Shown: positions 36,701 to 46,656 of the stretch, one piece after another | How positions within the stretch are numbered: position 1 is the stretch's first letter | Layout of the letters: every line of letters begins with the position of its first letter | Source: Plutella xylostella | Taxonomy: Eukaryota > Arthropoda > Insecta > Lepidoptera > Plutellidae | Reading direction: 5' to 3' | Length of the DNA stretch: 64,000 nucleotides | Assembly (NCBI RefSeq): GCF_932276165.1 | Contig: NC_063988.1 | Span: 434,001 to 498,000 of the forward strand | Made by a program: the position numbers and the translations under genes | The notes under the pieces: generated by a model | The model's database searches: none | The model's input: the letters and a program-made list of their open reading frames with translations, nothing else | What the model was told of the DNA's origin: nothing

Positions 36701-39700
36701 CGTGACCTTTCGCTTTTATAAATATAGATTCATGTCAAATAGCGAATTACCAGTGCAGCGGAGGCTGTTTGTATATTACGAACTTATGTTAGCTAGCGAT
36801 TATGTAATATGTAACGACCGAGTTAGTACAGTAAACGCACGACAATAGCGTCCATTCGGGGTGAACAAACAAACATGCACCCAGCAGGCCTCCCCCATGC
36901 CGGCCCGGCGTGCTCCCGGGGGCACGCTGGGGCACGCGGGGGGCACGGTGGCGCCACGCTGCGAGCACGTGACTGATAATCCACCACCGCATCTACGATC
37001 GTCATAACGAGAGGTTACAGCCTAACGAGGAGGAACTCTATACTGACTTAAAACGAACGGACGAGAGCTGTCGAGGCACGTTTACTACAGCTAGATAGAG
37101 ACGGGGCTCGCGCAGCAGAGCTCTGAAACTTAGTTTTTCGTCATATAGTGACTCCCGAGGACCCATAGGTACTCCAACCGGATCACTCCAGACTTCACCA
37201 CTGAAAGGTCACAGGGTCTAGCAGATAGCGGTTACAGGCGGATCATCCGATCGCTGATTAATTATTATCTAAGGTCAAAGCAATTACGAGTAAGGAGATA
37301 GTTGAAGCCAGAATTAGCAACAGTGGAAGATTCCGAGGCTAGGATTTTAATGGCAACGGTAAAATGTTTAGTTGAGGATGATCCCGGATCACGGGCTGGT
37401 AGTAGGAAGCAGCCCAATTAGCAAGCAGGCAGGACTTCCGCGAATATGGAAGGAAAATTCCACTCCTTTTAGGGGAAAAAATATTGTGAGATGTTTCTCT
37501 AAGACTTTGTTAATTAGTTTTACACAATTACAAAGGAAAATGTGATATTTTATTTTAACGGCAAAACCAGGAGACGAGTTTTTTGTAAACTTTGATAAAC
37601 TTCAGATTTTCCGACGAACCCTTGTTGTTGTGTGTTTTAGAGGGTTCTACACATTTCATTTTTTAGTTCTACAAATTCAAGAGCCGTCATGATCACTTAA
37701 GAACCAATACCCAGTAGCTTTTAGCGTGTCGGTGACAATGACAAGCGCCAGCGCTGGACTAGGGTCCATCACCATGGTGAAACGATTAGACAGTCATTTT
37801 ACTAGTTAGTCGCTGACCTGACTACCCAGAGTGCGCTGGACGTGTATGGAAAGACCTCAGTTCCTTTGCCTCCTTTAGTATTTCTACACACAAATTCATT
37901 AATCGATATATATATGTACTGTGTATTGCGAAATGAAGATCTGTGTGTATACAGTAGCTGTGATGTGGATACTCGGGATACTCCCTATAGTCCATTAGCT
38001 TGCAAACGCTTCTCAAAAATGGCCGTACGAGTTTCATTCGAACCTTTTGCTTCGCGAACATCATTATAGACTAAGGTAGTATCAATACTTCTTTTTAGTG
38101 TATTGGTGACAAACACCAAAGCTGGTGTAGACTACCAATAATAACTCTGGTACGAGTATGGACCACAAGAACCCAACGTAGCATGGGAAGCCCTTCGGGC
38201 CTCCCGACGGCCGATCTTCGAAAAATTGAGGTAGGTACCTAGGCTTCGACGGGTACATTAGAGAACATGCCCCATATAATGGTGGAACATAATGATGGAG
38301 GAAACCATTAAAAGTAGGTACCAACTAAATACATAAAACAAAAGCCTAGATACTGTAGCTAGAACCTTCCGAAGCGAATTCCCGAAACTGGAATTTCTCT
38401 GTAAATCGAAGCGGGGAGTGTTCGAGAACAAACAGACCCCTGTTCTTGGAAGACGTCTGGGGTCCCGGGGCGCGGGGCGGGGGGCGCGGGGCCGCCCGGT
38501 GCGTAGGCGTGTGTTGACAAACAGGGCGTCGCTCGGGCTATTTCTGTCCGCCGCGGAGGCCCCGCCCCCCGCCGCCCGCGCCCCCGCCCCGCCCCGCCAG
38601 GCCTTGACCTTCTGTATCCAAACAACGGGAGTCACAACACGGCCTGTCTGTTTGTTTTTCGACACATTTTGCGTGGCCCCACACTGTATCGGAACAATAC
38701 GTGCCAATCCATATGTTATGGAGTCTGCAACTAACCTTTGACAATTTTGCTAGAAATCTGCTTCCATTTGCTTAGAAATTAACTACTCAGGTCGACTCAA
38801 AGTTTCATTACAGATTCTTTAGAAATCAATAAAACTACTTAGCAAGTGGCCGAGTCAAAGTGAAATTGTAGATTCACTAAAAAACCATTATAAACCAAGG
38901 GAGACAGCTCACGAGAGATCATAAACTCTCTCAGATGGATTAACTACGATCTATCAAACTACCGTTCTCTTTTACAACACTCGGGGCATTAGGGCGGACG
39001 CACACTGCGATGCGATGTTCGCGTGACGCACTCACTTTAACAGACACGCATTCGTCGTAGTTTAAGTAAGTAGGTAGGTACTAGATAGATATATATCGTC
39101 ATCATAACATAATCTGCGTTGTAAATTGACCTACTAAAAGCCTATTGTGTAAGGAAATGTGTCCGGGAGTTTGGTTGTTAGATAGTATCATAGTATGCGA
39201 GTATCGTGTCTGTTCATAGAATGTAGGGTTGACACAGTGGTTCCAATAAAAATTATATCGTGCATCCATTAATATTATTACTAACAATTACAGCATATTC
39301 TGTAAGAATAAACCATTGCAGCATGGAAGCTTCAATTACTGACACTAATTAGAGAACCTTCGACCAACTTATGCAACCGGACCACATGTGTGAACTGAGG
39401 CGCGCCAACCAAATCCCCTTCTACACCCGACGGACTAGGGTCCACAGTGGCTTGCAGGGGCGAACCACCTGCATCTCACATAGTTAATTACCCAGGATTG
39501 AAGAAACACGTGGAGGTCGGCCATCGAACTTGATGCGAGGGGCGTGGCCGGGGCGGGGGTCGCGGGGGATGCGGGGCGGAGGGGGCGAGGGGCTGCAGCT
39601 ATAAATAGGGAATCGATAGTGCGGCCGTGGCCTTGAGCGCATCGATCGCGGAAGCCGCGGCGAGCCCCCAGCCCGGACCCGCCGCTCTCTGAGCTCCTGG

Positions 39701-40042
39701 TAAGAGCTGAGCTTTTTGAAGGCTTGATTTTGGTTCGTATGGCGGCTATTGAAATGATTGGAGATTTATACGATACTTCATGCTAAAGATTACTTTCACA
39801 ATGTACGGAATATCGGAAACGAAAAAGTACATTGTTTATAAATTGCTTTTAAAATTGTAAGACAGTATTTTAAATTAAAAATACCCAAAACGTATGTTAG
39901 TACCTACATTATAAGAACTCAATACCTAAACACACATGTATAGTATTAAGGGTATTGATATGTATAATTCTGTGTCTGATCTAGACATACCTGCGTGCGA
40001 GGAGGACGGGCCAGCTCCATCCGCCATCGCTCTGTGATCCAT
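30793..40042 (-). CDS. Possible 5' coding exons of an unknown gene
   Basis: Three minus-strand segments join in a consistent phase without a stop. Exon 1 is 39991-40042 (ATG at 40042-40040, starts MDHRAMADGAGPSSS, donor GTATGT). Exon 2 is about 30969-31041 (includes GLYQPVGPAAARERSQA, donor GTATGT). Exon 3 is 30793-30880 (includes SVPVWSGAKDHSPVKLQHW, donor GTATCT). Together they give 71 codons. In exons 2 and 3 the third codon position is mostly G or C in an AT-rich region, which suggests coding constraint. I recognise no family. Acceptors are weak, the first intron would be about 9 kb, and no later exon is proven. It may be a real gene start or a set of chance ORFs in GC islands. Confidence 0.25.
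31125..31260. promoter_or_regulatory. CpG-rich island, possible promoter
   Basis: An abrupt GC-rich block (GGCGGCGGCGGCGTGCGGGC and similar) within AT-rich DNA, just upstream (minus strand) of the possible exon at 30969-31041. A CTCAGTGACTT initiator-like sequence lies on the minus strand near 31120. Suggestive of a promoter only. Confidence 0.35.
31714..31769. mobile_element. Minimal hAT-like palindrome, 56 bp
   Basis: TAGAGATGCAACGAAT and its exact complement (16 bp each) face each other across only 24 bp. The terminus is of hAT type. The flanking 8-mers differ (ACATCATC and ATGAGTCT), so no target duplication is preserved. Confidence 0.6.
31778..36479. other. Gene-poor DNA, no proven gene
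   Basis: AT-rich for the most part. At 32360-32555 a CRE palindrome (GTGACGTCAC) heads a GC-richer stretch ending at a GTAAGT donor, which could be a non-coding first exon on +. A (GCC)n run lies at 34840-34855 and a GC-rich, G-run-bearing patch at 35395-35485. No recognised coding domain. Confidence 0.35.
36480..36735. repeat. Dispersed lepidopteran-type repeat
   Basis: Phrases such as CCCTTAGGGGTTGAATTTCG, CATGCAAAATTTCAGACTCC, TAGTTTCTGAGATTTAGTGA and a CTTTTATAAATATAGATT end are familiar from abundant lepidopteran repeats. An internal near-duplication (GTTGAATTTCG twice) is visible. The class is not decided. Confidence 0.4.
37031..37155 (-). mobile_element. Short MITE family A, inverted copy
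   Basis: The reverse complement matches the copy at 11643-11776 through most of its length, including CTGCGCGAGCC and GACAGCTC.CGT.CGTTCGTTTT. The termini read GGAACTCTATACTGAC and TATAGTGACTCCC. Confidence 0.6.
37716..37790 (+). repeat. Palindromic dispersed repeat, copy 4
   Basis: Contains TTTTAGCGTGTCGGTGACAA and GGACTAGGGTCCATCACC, matching the minus-strand reading of the copies at 14926-15000 and 15893-15965. Confidence 0.45.
38455..38605. other. G-run / C-run inverted island
   Basis: At 38458-38495 are five or more runs of four to six G. About 65 bp later (38560-38602) a run of C tracts is its rough complement. Either strand can form a G-quadruplex or i-motif, or the two halves a long GC hairpin. 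ORFs across it are compositional artefacts. Confidence 0.6.
38750..39590. other. Intergenic DNA, no supported gene
   Basis: AT-rich up to about 39530, then a G-rich tract (39540-39595) leading into the TATA motif at 39599. GGGCGGACGCACACTGCGATG near 38992 resembles one arm of a fold-back MITE but no second arm is clear. Confidence 0.35.
39599..39699 (+). promoter_or_regulatory. Candidate TATA promoter and first exon
   Basis: CTATAAATAG (39599-39608) follows a G-rich tract and precedes about 90 bp of GC-rich sequence ending at the splice donor GTAAGA (39700). This would make a non-coding first exon of about 60-70 bp. A possible acceptor (TCTATTCCAG at 41481-41490) lies downstream, but no coding exon is recognised. 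Confidence 0.35.
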
Positions 40043-40714
40043 GGACCACCCTGTGGACCGACAACATTACATTAGCAACTTTGATAAAACAAATGTACTA
40101 GAATACTCTGACTCAATATATGTTTTATATTTATATTCATAAAAAATATATAGGTTAGTAAGTAGGTACATTCAAATTGTTCTATCTGTCCCAATGTCCC
40201 GAAGCTATACCCATAAGCTTAGCTGTTTGGGACCATGGATACATAAAAAATATAGCATCCTGGAAAAAGATATGTTAATAGTCAGTACCCTGTCAGAATT
40301 TGCTGATCAACTGTATATCTGTAGTTCCAGTTGTGGAAAACAATATGCCTAAGTAGGTATTATTATTGAGGGTGTGAGTATTATTTATTAAACAATGATT
40401 AAACTCTTTATTGTATACTAAAGACACAGTTACAAAAATAGTGCTTAAAAGTAAAGTTGTGCATAGTCAATAAATATAAAATGTGTAATATTTTCTGACA
40501 ACTTACTGTAATAAATTATTATTAAAATTACAAACAAAATAAAAACCACGTAAAATATCTAAAATATAGGTAACTAAAGGCGTTTATCAAATAATAGTGA
40601 ACCAAGTCAAGTGAAAAAAAAGTCAATTTCAGATCCTGTATATTTGTTGGTAATAACAAAATAAAATAAAGTTGTCAGTTTCATGAATTTTTTTAACTTT
40701 TTATTTTATTTAAT

Positions 40715-41030
40715 GTCGGGTAAACGCCCGCTTCTCACGCAAGAGATGCGGGTTCGAATCCCGGCGCTGACATGTACCAATGAGTTCTTTTAACTTAAGT
40801 ACAATGTATACCATCGCTCTTACTGTGAAGGAAAACATCGTGAGGAAACCTGCATATCTAGATTTAGCACATCTAGATATGTGAACCCACCAACCAGCAG
40901 TGCACCAGCATGGTGGGAAATGGTCCAAGCTTAGGAAGGCAGTTTAGACCTTGGGGATATGCACAAAGGTTCCACTCGAGAGAGCCAGGTGCAGGTACTT
41001 ACACCCCCACAGAGAATAGAATAGAATGGG
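40715..41030 (+). mobile_element. tRNA-derived SINE, 5'-truncated head
   Basis: The head contains an RNA polymerase III B box (GGTTCGAATCC at 40751-40761) in a tRNA-like context, but the A-box part is missing. The body has GTGAGGAAACCTGCATATCT and GGGAAATGGTCCAAGCTTAG, both familiar from lepidopteran SINEs, and the tail is AGAATAGAATAGAAT. A related 3' fragment lies at 56235-56435. Confidence 0.75.
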
Positions 41031-42416
41031 TAATAAACATTGTTTTATGCTGCCAACTCCTGCTATGAAAGTAACTCAGTAGATATTGAGACCCTACATA
41101 TTATTTTACTGATCTAACTTACACATAAACTTCCCATAATCAAATGGGGAGAAATTAATTAGACTATACAGTAAAGAATCATAAAATTTATCATTTTACA
41201 AAAAATAAAATAGATCTTTAATTTATTGATGACTCTCTTTGTTATGGCTTATTTATCTAGCATATTGTTAACTATCAACAAAGTATCAGAAATAGTAGTA
41301 GAAATGAACACAACAAGTTGTTTTATGTTCCAAAAGAATACTATTTTAACACCACCTTTTGTAGCATAATTAAGATACAACTTGTTAATTTTATTATTAT
41401 TCTGGGTGTATATGTATTATATTTATCTATCTTTATATTCTAATTCAATCTGAAAGCCGTCAGTTAGGATCAAAAGTATTTCTATTCCAGGGTCTGCGGG
41501 AGTGTGGGAGCGTCATCACCTATCAGTACAGTGGCTGTTCCAGCTCGCTAAAACTTTGCAGTGTATCTACTTCTCACTAATTAGGTACTGATTTGTAACG
41601 AAGATCATTTAATAAAATAACTCTTAACAAGTTGAATGATCTTAACTTAACCTACAACTTCAAGGTGCAAACCCCTTAGGTAGGTGTAATTTACCACTAT
41701 TTACAAAAATAAAGTAATTTCAACTTGTATGCGGAATAAATAAGAGTAATCTTATAGTTCTAGGTGTTTGGCAGAGTTTAATCAGTGGAAATGTGGTTTA
41801 TGGTATCAAAAGTAAATATTTTGTATGATTATATATTTCGATCAAAACAAAAGGAAGTTGGCCAATAAGATTCTACCAAGATTTTGCGTAAATATTCCAA
41901 CTAAAAGTTTATCTCTGATGCTGTATGGTGCATGGATGAGGCGTGGATAAAATAAATAACCTGATCTTGACCTGCTGCTGGCCCTCCAAAACAAAAACTG
42001 TAGACAACACGATCACTATTGCACACTTCGCCTCTAATCAATAGGCACACTGAGTCTTCTTCATTTTCACCAAAAGTTCTAAGTATAAGAACGATAACAC
42101 GAAAAGATATTCAACATATCTCGAACAAACTCCAAAACAAGTTAATATTTTGGGAATAACAGTTTGACGTTATTTCAGAATGATTCGGTTTCATGGTTCA
42201 TGGATGAATTGATTTGATTATTCGATAGTACAAGATCTTTTGATTGGTCAACATTCAAGGTGGTAAAACCATCACCCAATCAAGAATGTTGATTGCAGAT
42301 GATGTGTCAAAATATAAATGTCAAAATAACCTTCTATCAAAAAGTTCTGTCAAAAGTTACCTATTCTAGTCTGTAACCTGCCCTTGTCACTATACCATAT
42401 ACAGACCCTATATATG
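41031..42416. other. Intergenic AT-rich DNA, no supported gene
   Basis: No ORF or repeat of note apart from a possible non-coding acceptor at 41481-41490. Confidence 0.4.
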
Positions 42417-42555
42417 AAGGCGCCGACACACTAGCGGACGCAGCTATCTGCCGCGACTGATAGTGTGCACGGACTTTTGGGACAGTTCGTGCCAGATCGC
42501 TATCGGACGTCTGAAAGCTGGACGACAAAGACATCCGCTAGTGTGTCCGCGCCTT
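42417..42555. mobile_element. Fold-back MITE, 139 bp
   Basis: The left arm AAGGCGCCGACACACTAGCG is the near-perfect complement of the right arm; the inverted repeats are about 24 bp. No coding capacity. Confidence 0.7.
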
Positions 42556-42589
42556 AAGTCAGCTAAAGCTTAAGAAAAGATCGCATCCA

Positions 42590-42647
42590 GTGGCGTGCTT
42601 TGGGAGAGGCCTACGTCCAGCAGTGGACTGCTATAGGCCGATGATAA
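42590..42647 (+). mobile_element. RTE-like LINE 3' tail fragment
   Basis: GGGAGAGGCCTACGTCCAGC and AGTGGACTGCTATAGGCCGA followed by GATGATAA match the 3' end I know for lepidopteran RTE-like LINEs with a (GAT)n tail. Only the last 55-60 bp are present. Confidence 0.5.
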
Positions 42648-42854
42648 TCCTAACTAATATTATAAATGCGAAAGTAACTGTGTCTGTCTGTCTGTCTGTC
42701 TGTTACTATTTCACGCCAAAACTACTGAACGGATTTGAATGAAATTTGGTATACATACAGTCTAGACCCTGGGAAAGAACATAGGCTACTTTTTATCCCG
42801 GAATTCACACGGGAAAACTTTTTAAGGCGAAGCGAAGCGCGCGGGAACAGCTAG
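42648..42854 (+). mobile_element. Lep1-type non-autonomous Helitron
   Basis: It starts TCCTAACTAATATTATAAAT, contains a (TGTC)n microsatellite and the phrase AAAACTACTGAACGGATTTG, and ends with a GC hairpin-like GCGAAGCGAAGCGCGCGGG followed by AACAGCTAG|T. The TC start, CTAG end and T target match Helitron rules. It has no Rep/helicase. Confidence 0.7.
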
Positions 42855-43179
42855 TGATATATAAGTCAATTACAGACCCTGGATAAACTCATCACTGCCC
42901 TGCCTGACAACGGGCAACTTCTGCAGACCCTTACTTTTTGCTAAAATACTCATAAATCTCAAACTGAAATCATACTGAATCTACAGCAGAATTTATAAGG
43001 TACTGTACCCACACTTGCCCGCTCCCAAAAACCGATACGACCACAGAATAATATAAAATTTTGTTTAACATTTAAATTTTTATGACATCATTTGTTTATT
43101 GTCCGTGTTAATGACAAAGGAAATAAATTACCAAATAATTAAATTTGCTGTGTTTCTACCTTTATAACTTCGCTCCAAA
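42855..43179 (+). promoter_or_regulatory. Upstream region of the UMAD1-like gene
   Basis: AT-rich 5' flank with no other feature. The ATG at 43180 has an acceptable context (CCAAAATGTT). No TATA box at a convincing distance. Confidence 0.3.
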
Positions 43180-43578
43180 ATGTTTTCGTCAATATTTGGC
43201 AAACGACGGGCCTCTCCAGTAGAAGAAAATGACATACCACCGATACCTGGTGCGAGACCTGACGATGGATTTGTGGTGGTGAACCCTGCGCCGCCCGCGG
43301 GAGGGCTGTATCCCAACGTGAGCGGGCTGGGCGGCCCCGGGCCCGCGACCCCCGCCCGCCCTGCGCCGCCGCTGCCCGCGCCCAGACCCGCCGTCGACAA
43401 CTTCCACTACCTCCAAGGCGTACCATTTACTCTATCGAAGGAACTGCAAATGGCATCTAACAAAAACTCTTTTGCCATCGAAATCGGTGACTTGCTGGCC
43501 ATAGTCATGAACAAGATTAATATTAGCAAATATGATTACGATTTTTCTACAGAAAAAAGTGTGTTGAAAGAGTGTTGA
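43180..43578 (+). CDS. UMAD1: UMA-domain protein, UMAD1-like
   Basis: A single-exon 132-residue protein. The N-terminus (MFSSIFGKRR) and an early DGFVVV motif resemble UMAD1. A Pro/Gly/Ala-rich linker occupies about residues 36-70. The C-terminal UMA domain starts with LQGVPFTLS (about residue 78) and ends with YDFSTEKSVL, matching the two conserved blocks of UMA domains (VPFxL near the start, YDFxxExSVL at the end). In UBAP1 and MVB12 proteins the UMA domain binds ESCRT-I, so a role in endosomal sorting is inferred; the function of UMAD1 itself is poorly known. Length is close to the human protein. It converges with the minus-strand TMEM222 gene. A poly(A) signal AATAAA lies at 44137-44142. 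Confidence 0.8.
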   Translation: MFSSIFGKRRASPVEENDIPPIPGARPDDGFVVVNPAPPAGGLYPNVSGLGGPGPATPARPAPPLPAPRPAVDNFHYLQGVPFTLSKELQMASNKNSFAIEIGDLLAIVMNKINISKYDYDFSTEKSVLKEC

Positions 43579-44932
43579 TGCTTACTGTGATGTTCTTGGT
43601 TCTTGGTTAAGGCCTATTTACTGTGTATTTGATGTTTTACTGTGATTCAATTCATATTATTTACTTGGGGGGAAGCTTATGAAAGTCTCTACTTTGATTG
43701 GATCAAATCAAAGATATCAAAAATGTAGCAAGATCTTACTTTATTATAGTGCTGCAGATAAATAAACACTGATCCGGCTGCTTTACATTTTATAATAAAA
43801 ATATCTGGGGACATCCCACACTGACAGGAGTATGGACACTCATAATAATATGGCAGGATATCATGAAATGATACAGTCCACCATTTTCATATTATTTCTT
43901 TATCACATTCAAGTTTTTGTTTTATTTTGTTGTAGTACTGGCCTGACTATAACTCATCAATGGATTTTGATGAGTAATGGCCACTTGCATTGCATGGTAC
44001 CTATACAATATATAATTTATTATTCCTATTTAAAAGGATTTTACTGAAGGTTACATAAAACACTGTTGGAAACTATCTTTTTTTGAATATAAATATTTAT
44101 AGAAATTAGTGTCAATGTTATATTAAATTTAAGAAAAATAAACCAAAATATTTAAAATAACTGTTTTATTCCCACATGTGTTATTTAGTTCTATAAAAAC
44201 ATTTATTCACCATCATCAGACCTTTTGCTATCACTGAAACAATGGAACCTAGATATATTATAATTATATTGCAACTTAAACCAATAATTTTGTAGATGCT
44301 AAATCATACACTATTCACACAGGAATGAAACAATACTTGGATGATACAACTATGACCTATGATATAAAATTACAATGAATACCTAACTAATATAATTATT
44401 TTGTATAAATGTAATAATATTTTTTTAAACCCACACAAACTTTAAAAATAATATAAATACTGATATTATAGTAGTGGAGGAATCTTAGATTACCAATATA
44501 CGAAGGGAGGGGAGTAATATATATTATCATTCTGGCTCTCTTGCTAGTTAAAGTTACTGTGGCCATCATAGTGCAATAAACATAACATCAGACTTAGCGC
44601 ATGGATTTTAGAAATGAGTGCAGCTGAAAAAAACAACTCATTGAAAATCTCATATAAGCTTTGGTGTCAGATTGATGATGAAATCCTGTTATCCCTCATA
44701 TATAGGTCATATTACTGAGACAAAATTACCTGAACTATGTTCTGAGTTCCCTTTGATCTAAAAAAAATATAAAGTATATTTATTACAAAATTACAATTTG
44801 TAATTAGAAAATGTATATTTTTGTATTTGCTAGTACTGTGCACCCATAATCTATAACTATTTTAACTAAAATCTTACATACCTAATTATTACATAAAATC
44901 TGTGATACATAGTAATTAAATGCTATTTTAAC
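43579..44932. other. Convergent 3' UTR region
   Basis: The likely 3' UTRs of the UMAD1-like (+) and TMEM222 (-) genes meet here. AATAAA on + lies at 44137-44142. AATAAA on - (TTTATT) lies at 44165-44170 and 44202-44207, so the two transcripts probably end within 100 bp of each other or overlap. Confidence 0.5.
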
Positions 44933-46656
44933 TTACAAAACAGCTGCTAAGATAAAAATAAATGCCACTATTATAAAGAATGGCAGCCAAGTCTTCAGGA
45001 ATCCCCAGAAACTGAAATAGAAGAAAAAAAAATTGTCAATAAATCTTAGAGCTAGCATAATGAGGACTTAACCATCTATCTAGACTTACTGTCTAAATAA
45101 TACAATACAACATGACTTCATTGAAGAAATAACACACAAAATAGATTAAAAAGTAAGTGTAATCTCAATAGGTAGCCTTGATGCTAAAAGCAATCTCTTC
45201 CAGGCAACAATACATTTCAACCAAAGATCAGACCAATAACATAGCAAGGGATGAAACTATTCTATTCTAATGATTTTTGTAAATAGTCACATAATCATAA
45301 TGTAAAACCTTGAAACGCAAGTTGAAGTGATATTATAAAGATGTTCGTTTATAAACCAGTTTTGTGTAATTTGCCTATTTTGTTTACAATAAAATAAATA
45401 GTATATGAATTTAAACAAAAAGGCACACACCTGACATATCTGGACTTTAGCAGCATGTAGAAGGCGAGCTTCACCATGTTCCAGTTCTTGCAGCCGTCGT
45501 AGTTCATCAGGTTCAGCGCCATCGCCACATGCGAGTGGCAGTTGTCATAGAACAGGATGTGCTGGAATATGTGCAGAGAACTTTTATAATAATATGTGGG
45601 GAGATCTCACACACAGCCACCCAATCCCAAACTAGGCAAAGCCTGTGATATGAAACAAGTGTACAGTGGGTTGTACTTTTTGAAACAGTTATTTTTGTAG
45701 CATTATTTTTATATGCAAGGATATGGAGTCATTAATCTGGCACCAGTCATTTTGACCAAAATAGCTTATGTTTCATTTATGCCCCATCATCATCATCATT
45801 GGCCACTACATCTTGATCAGATGATAGTTGCAGCGTCAATTCATTCCATGGAAAGAGGTTTATGGTCAACACCTTCTGCCACAGAGATCGCAAGTGCATG
45901 CATTATGCCCCAAGTACAATAAAAAAAAAACATTCATATTATCTCCAACTCTTAAAATATATATTATTATTGTCATTGACAAATATTGAAGTTACTGTTA
46001 ATTTGCAAATATTCACCATTCTTTTCTTGTATATCTGGCTGGCCTCGTATACTGCACTGTTCCAGCCGTCCACCCCTCCGGAGGCTTTGTGGGCCGACAG
46101 CTGCCAGTACTTGGTGGGGTTGCCGAACGCCATCAGGTCTTCTGACACAAAGTACGGGCCTGCAAAGTCCCTAATCACACCATTGGACATGCAAATGCCC
46201 ATGTGGCCCAGGAATGGGAAGATCCATCTGCAATCAGATAAAATTACTATTATTACAAGTGCAGTTCTTCTCTTCTTCTTTAATCCCGTTACTCCTCCGA
46301 GGAGTCTGGGGCTGACACCAGGCGCTTCCATGCTTCTCTGTCGTGGGCCAGCAAGTTGAGCTCTGGCCACGACTTCAAGTGCAGTTACTCACAATTTACC
46401 AATATTGGAGAATCAAGTAAGTCCTACTATTATTTTGCCCATGATTTATAACCATTATGTAGATGGGCTAAGACTTCTAAGGCATATTTGTTGACTACAG
46501 AAAGAACACTAGGACTTACGTTAGTACAGGAATAGGCGTCCATACAATGCAGAATGGAAACCTGGACCGATCAGGGTCGATCTGTTGAATCATGACTTCT
46601 TCGTCTGGGGAGCTGGACGGGGGGCTGATGCTGCTGCGGCCAGTGTTGGTAGACAT
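44933..46656 (-). CDS. TMEM222: Transmembrane protein 222 homologue
   Basis: Four coding exons: 46520-46656, 46017-46227, 45431-45561 and 44933-45011. They sum to 558 nt (185 residues plus stop), all with GT-AG junctions and consistent phase. Family-conserved stretches appear in order: FPFCIVWTPIPVLTW (exons 1-2), GHMGICMSNGVIRDFAGPYF, FGNPTKYWQL, DNCHSHVAMALNLM (exon 3), and a C-terminal hydrophobic segment FLKTWLPFFIIVAF (exon 4). These match the DUF778/TMEM222 family, a small conserved membrane protein of unclear molecular role. Transmembrane segments are predicted near WTPIPVLTWIFPFLG and at the C-terminus. Introns 1 and 2 each contain a truncated LINE insertion. The gene appears intact. 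Confidence 0.93.
45787..45902 (-). mobile_element. Truncated LINE insertion in TMEM222 intron 2
   Basis: It is bounded by the perfect 10-bp direct repeat TTATGCCCCA (45777-45786 and 45903-45912). On the minus strand it ends in a GATGATGATGA tail, as for RTE-like LINEs. Only about 116 bp of 3' end are present. Confidence 0.7.
46267..46375 (-). mobile_element. Truncated LINE insertion in TMEM222 intron 1
   Basis: It is bounded by the perfect 11-bp direct repeat CAAGTGCAGTT (46256-46266 and 46376-46386). On the minus strand it reads SWPELNLLAHDREAWKRLVS and a stop, like the C-terminus of a non-LTR reverse transcriptase, then an AAGAAGAAGAG tail. This is a 5'-truncated copy in the same orientation as the host gene. 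Confidence 0.75.

Noticed and set aside
38258..38744. Overlapping ORFs of 88-149 codons around the G/C island
   Set aside because: They are open on both strands because of extreme GC composition; Arg/Gly/Pro-rich products with no domain.
40715..40780. Functional tRNA gene
   Set aside because: Only the B box and T-arm part are tRNA-like, the 5' half is missing, and the sequence continues into a SINE body with a simple-repeat tail.
343..43000. Statistical excess of MEF2 sites
   Set aside because: A rough estimate gives about 20 YTAWWWWTAR matches by chance in DNA this AT-rich, so only the exact repeated 10-mer is reported, with low interest.
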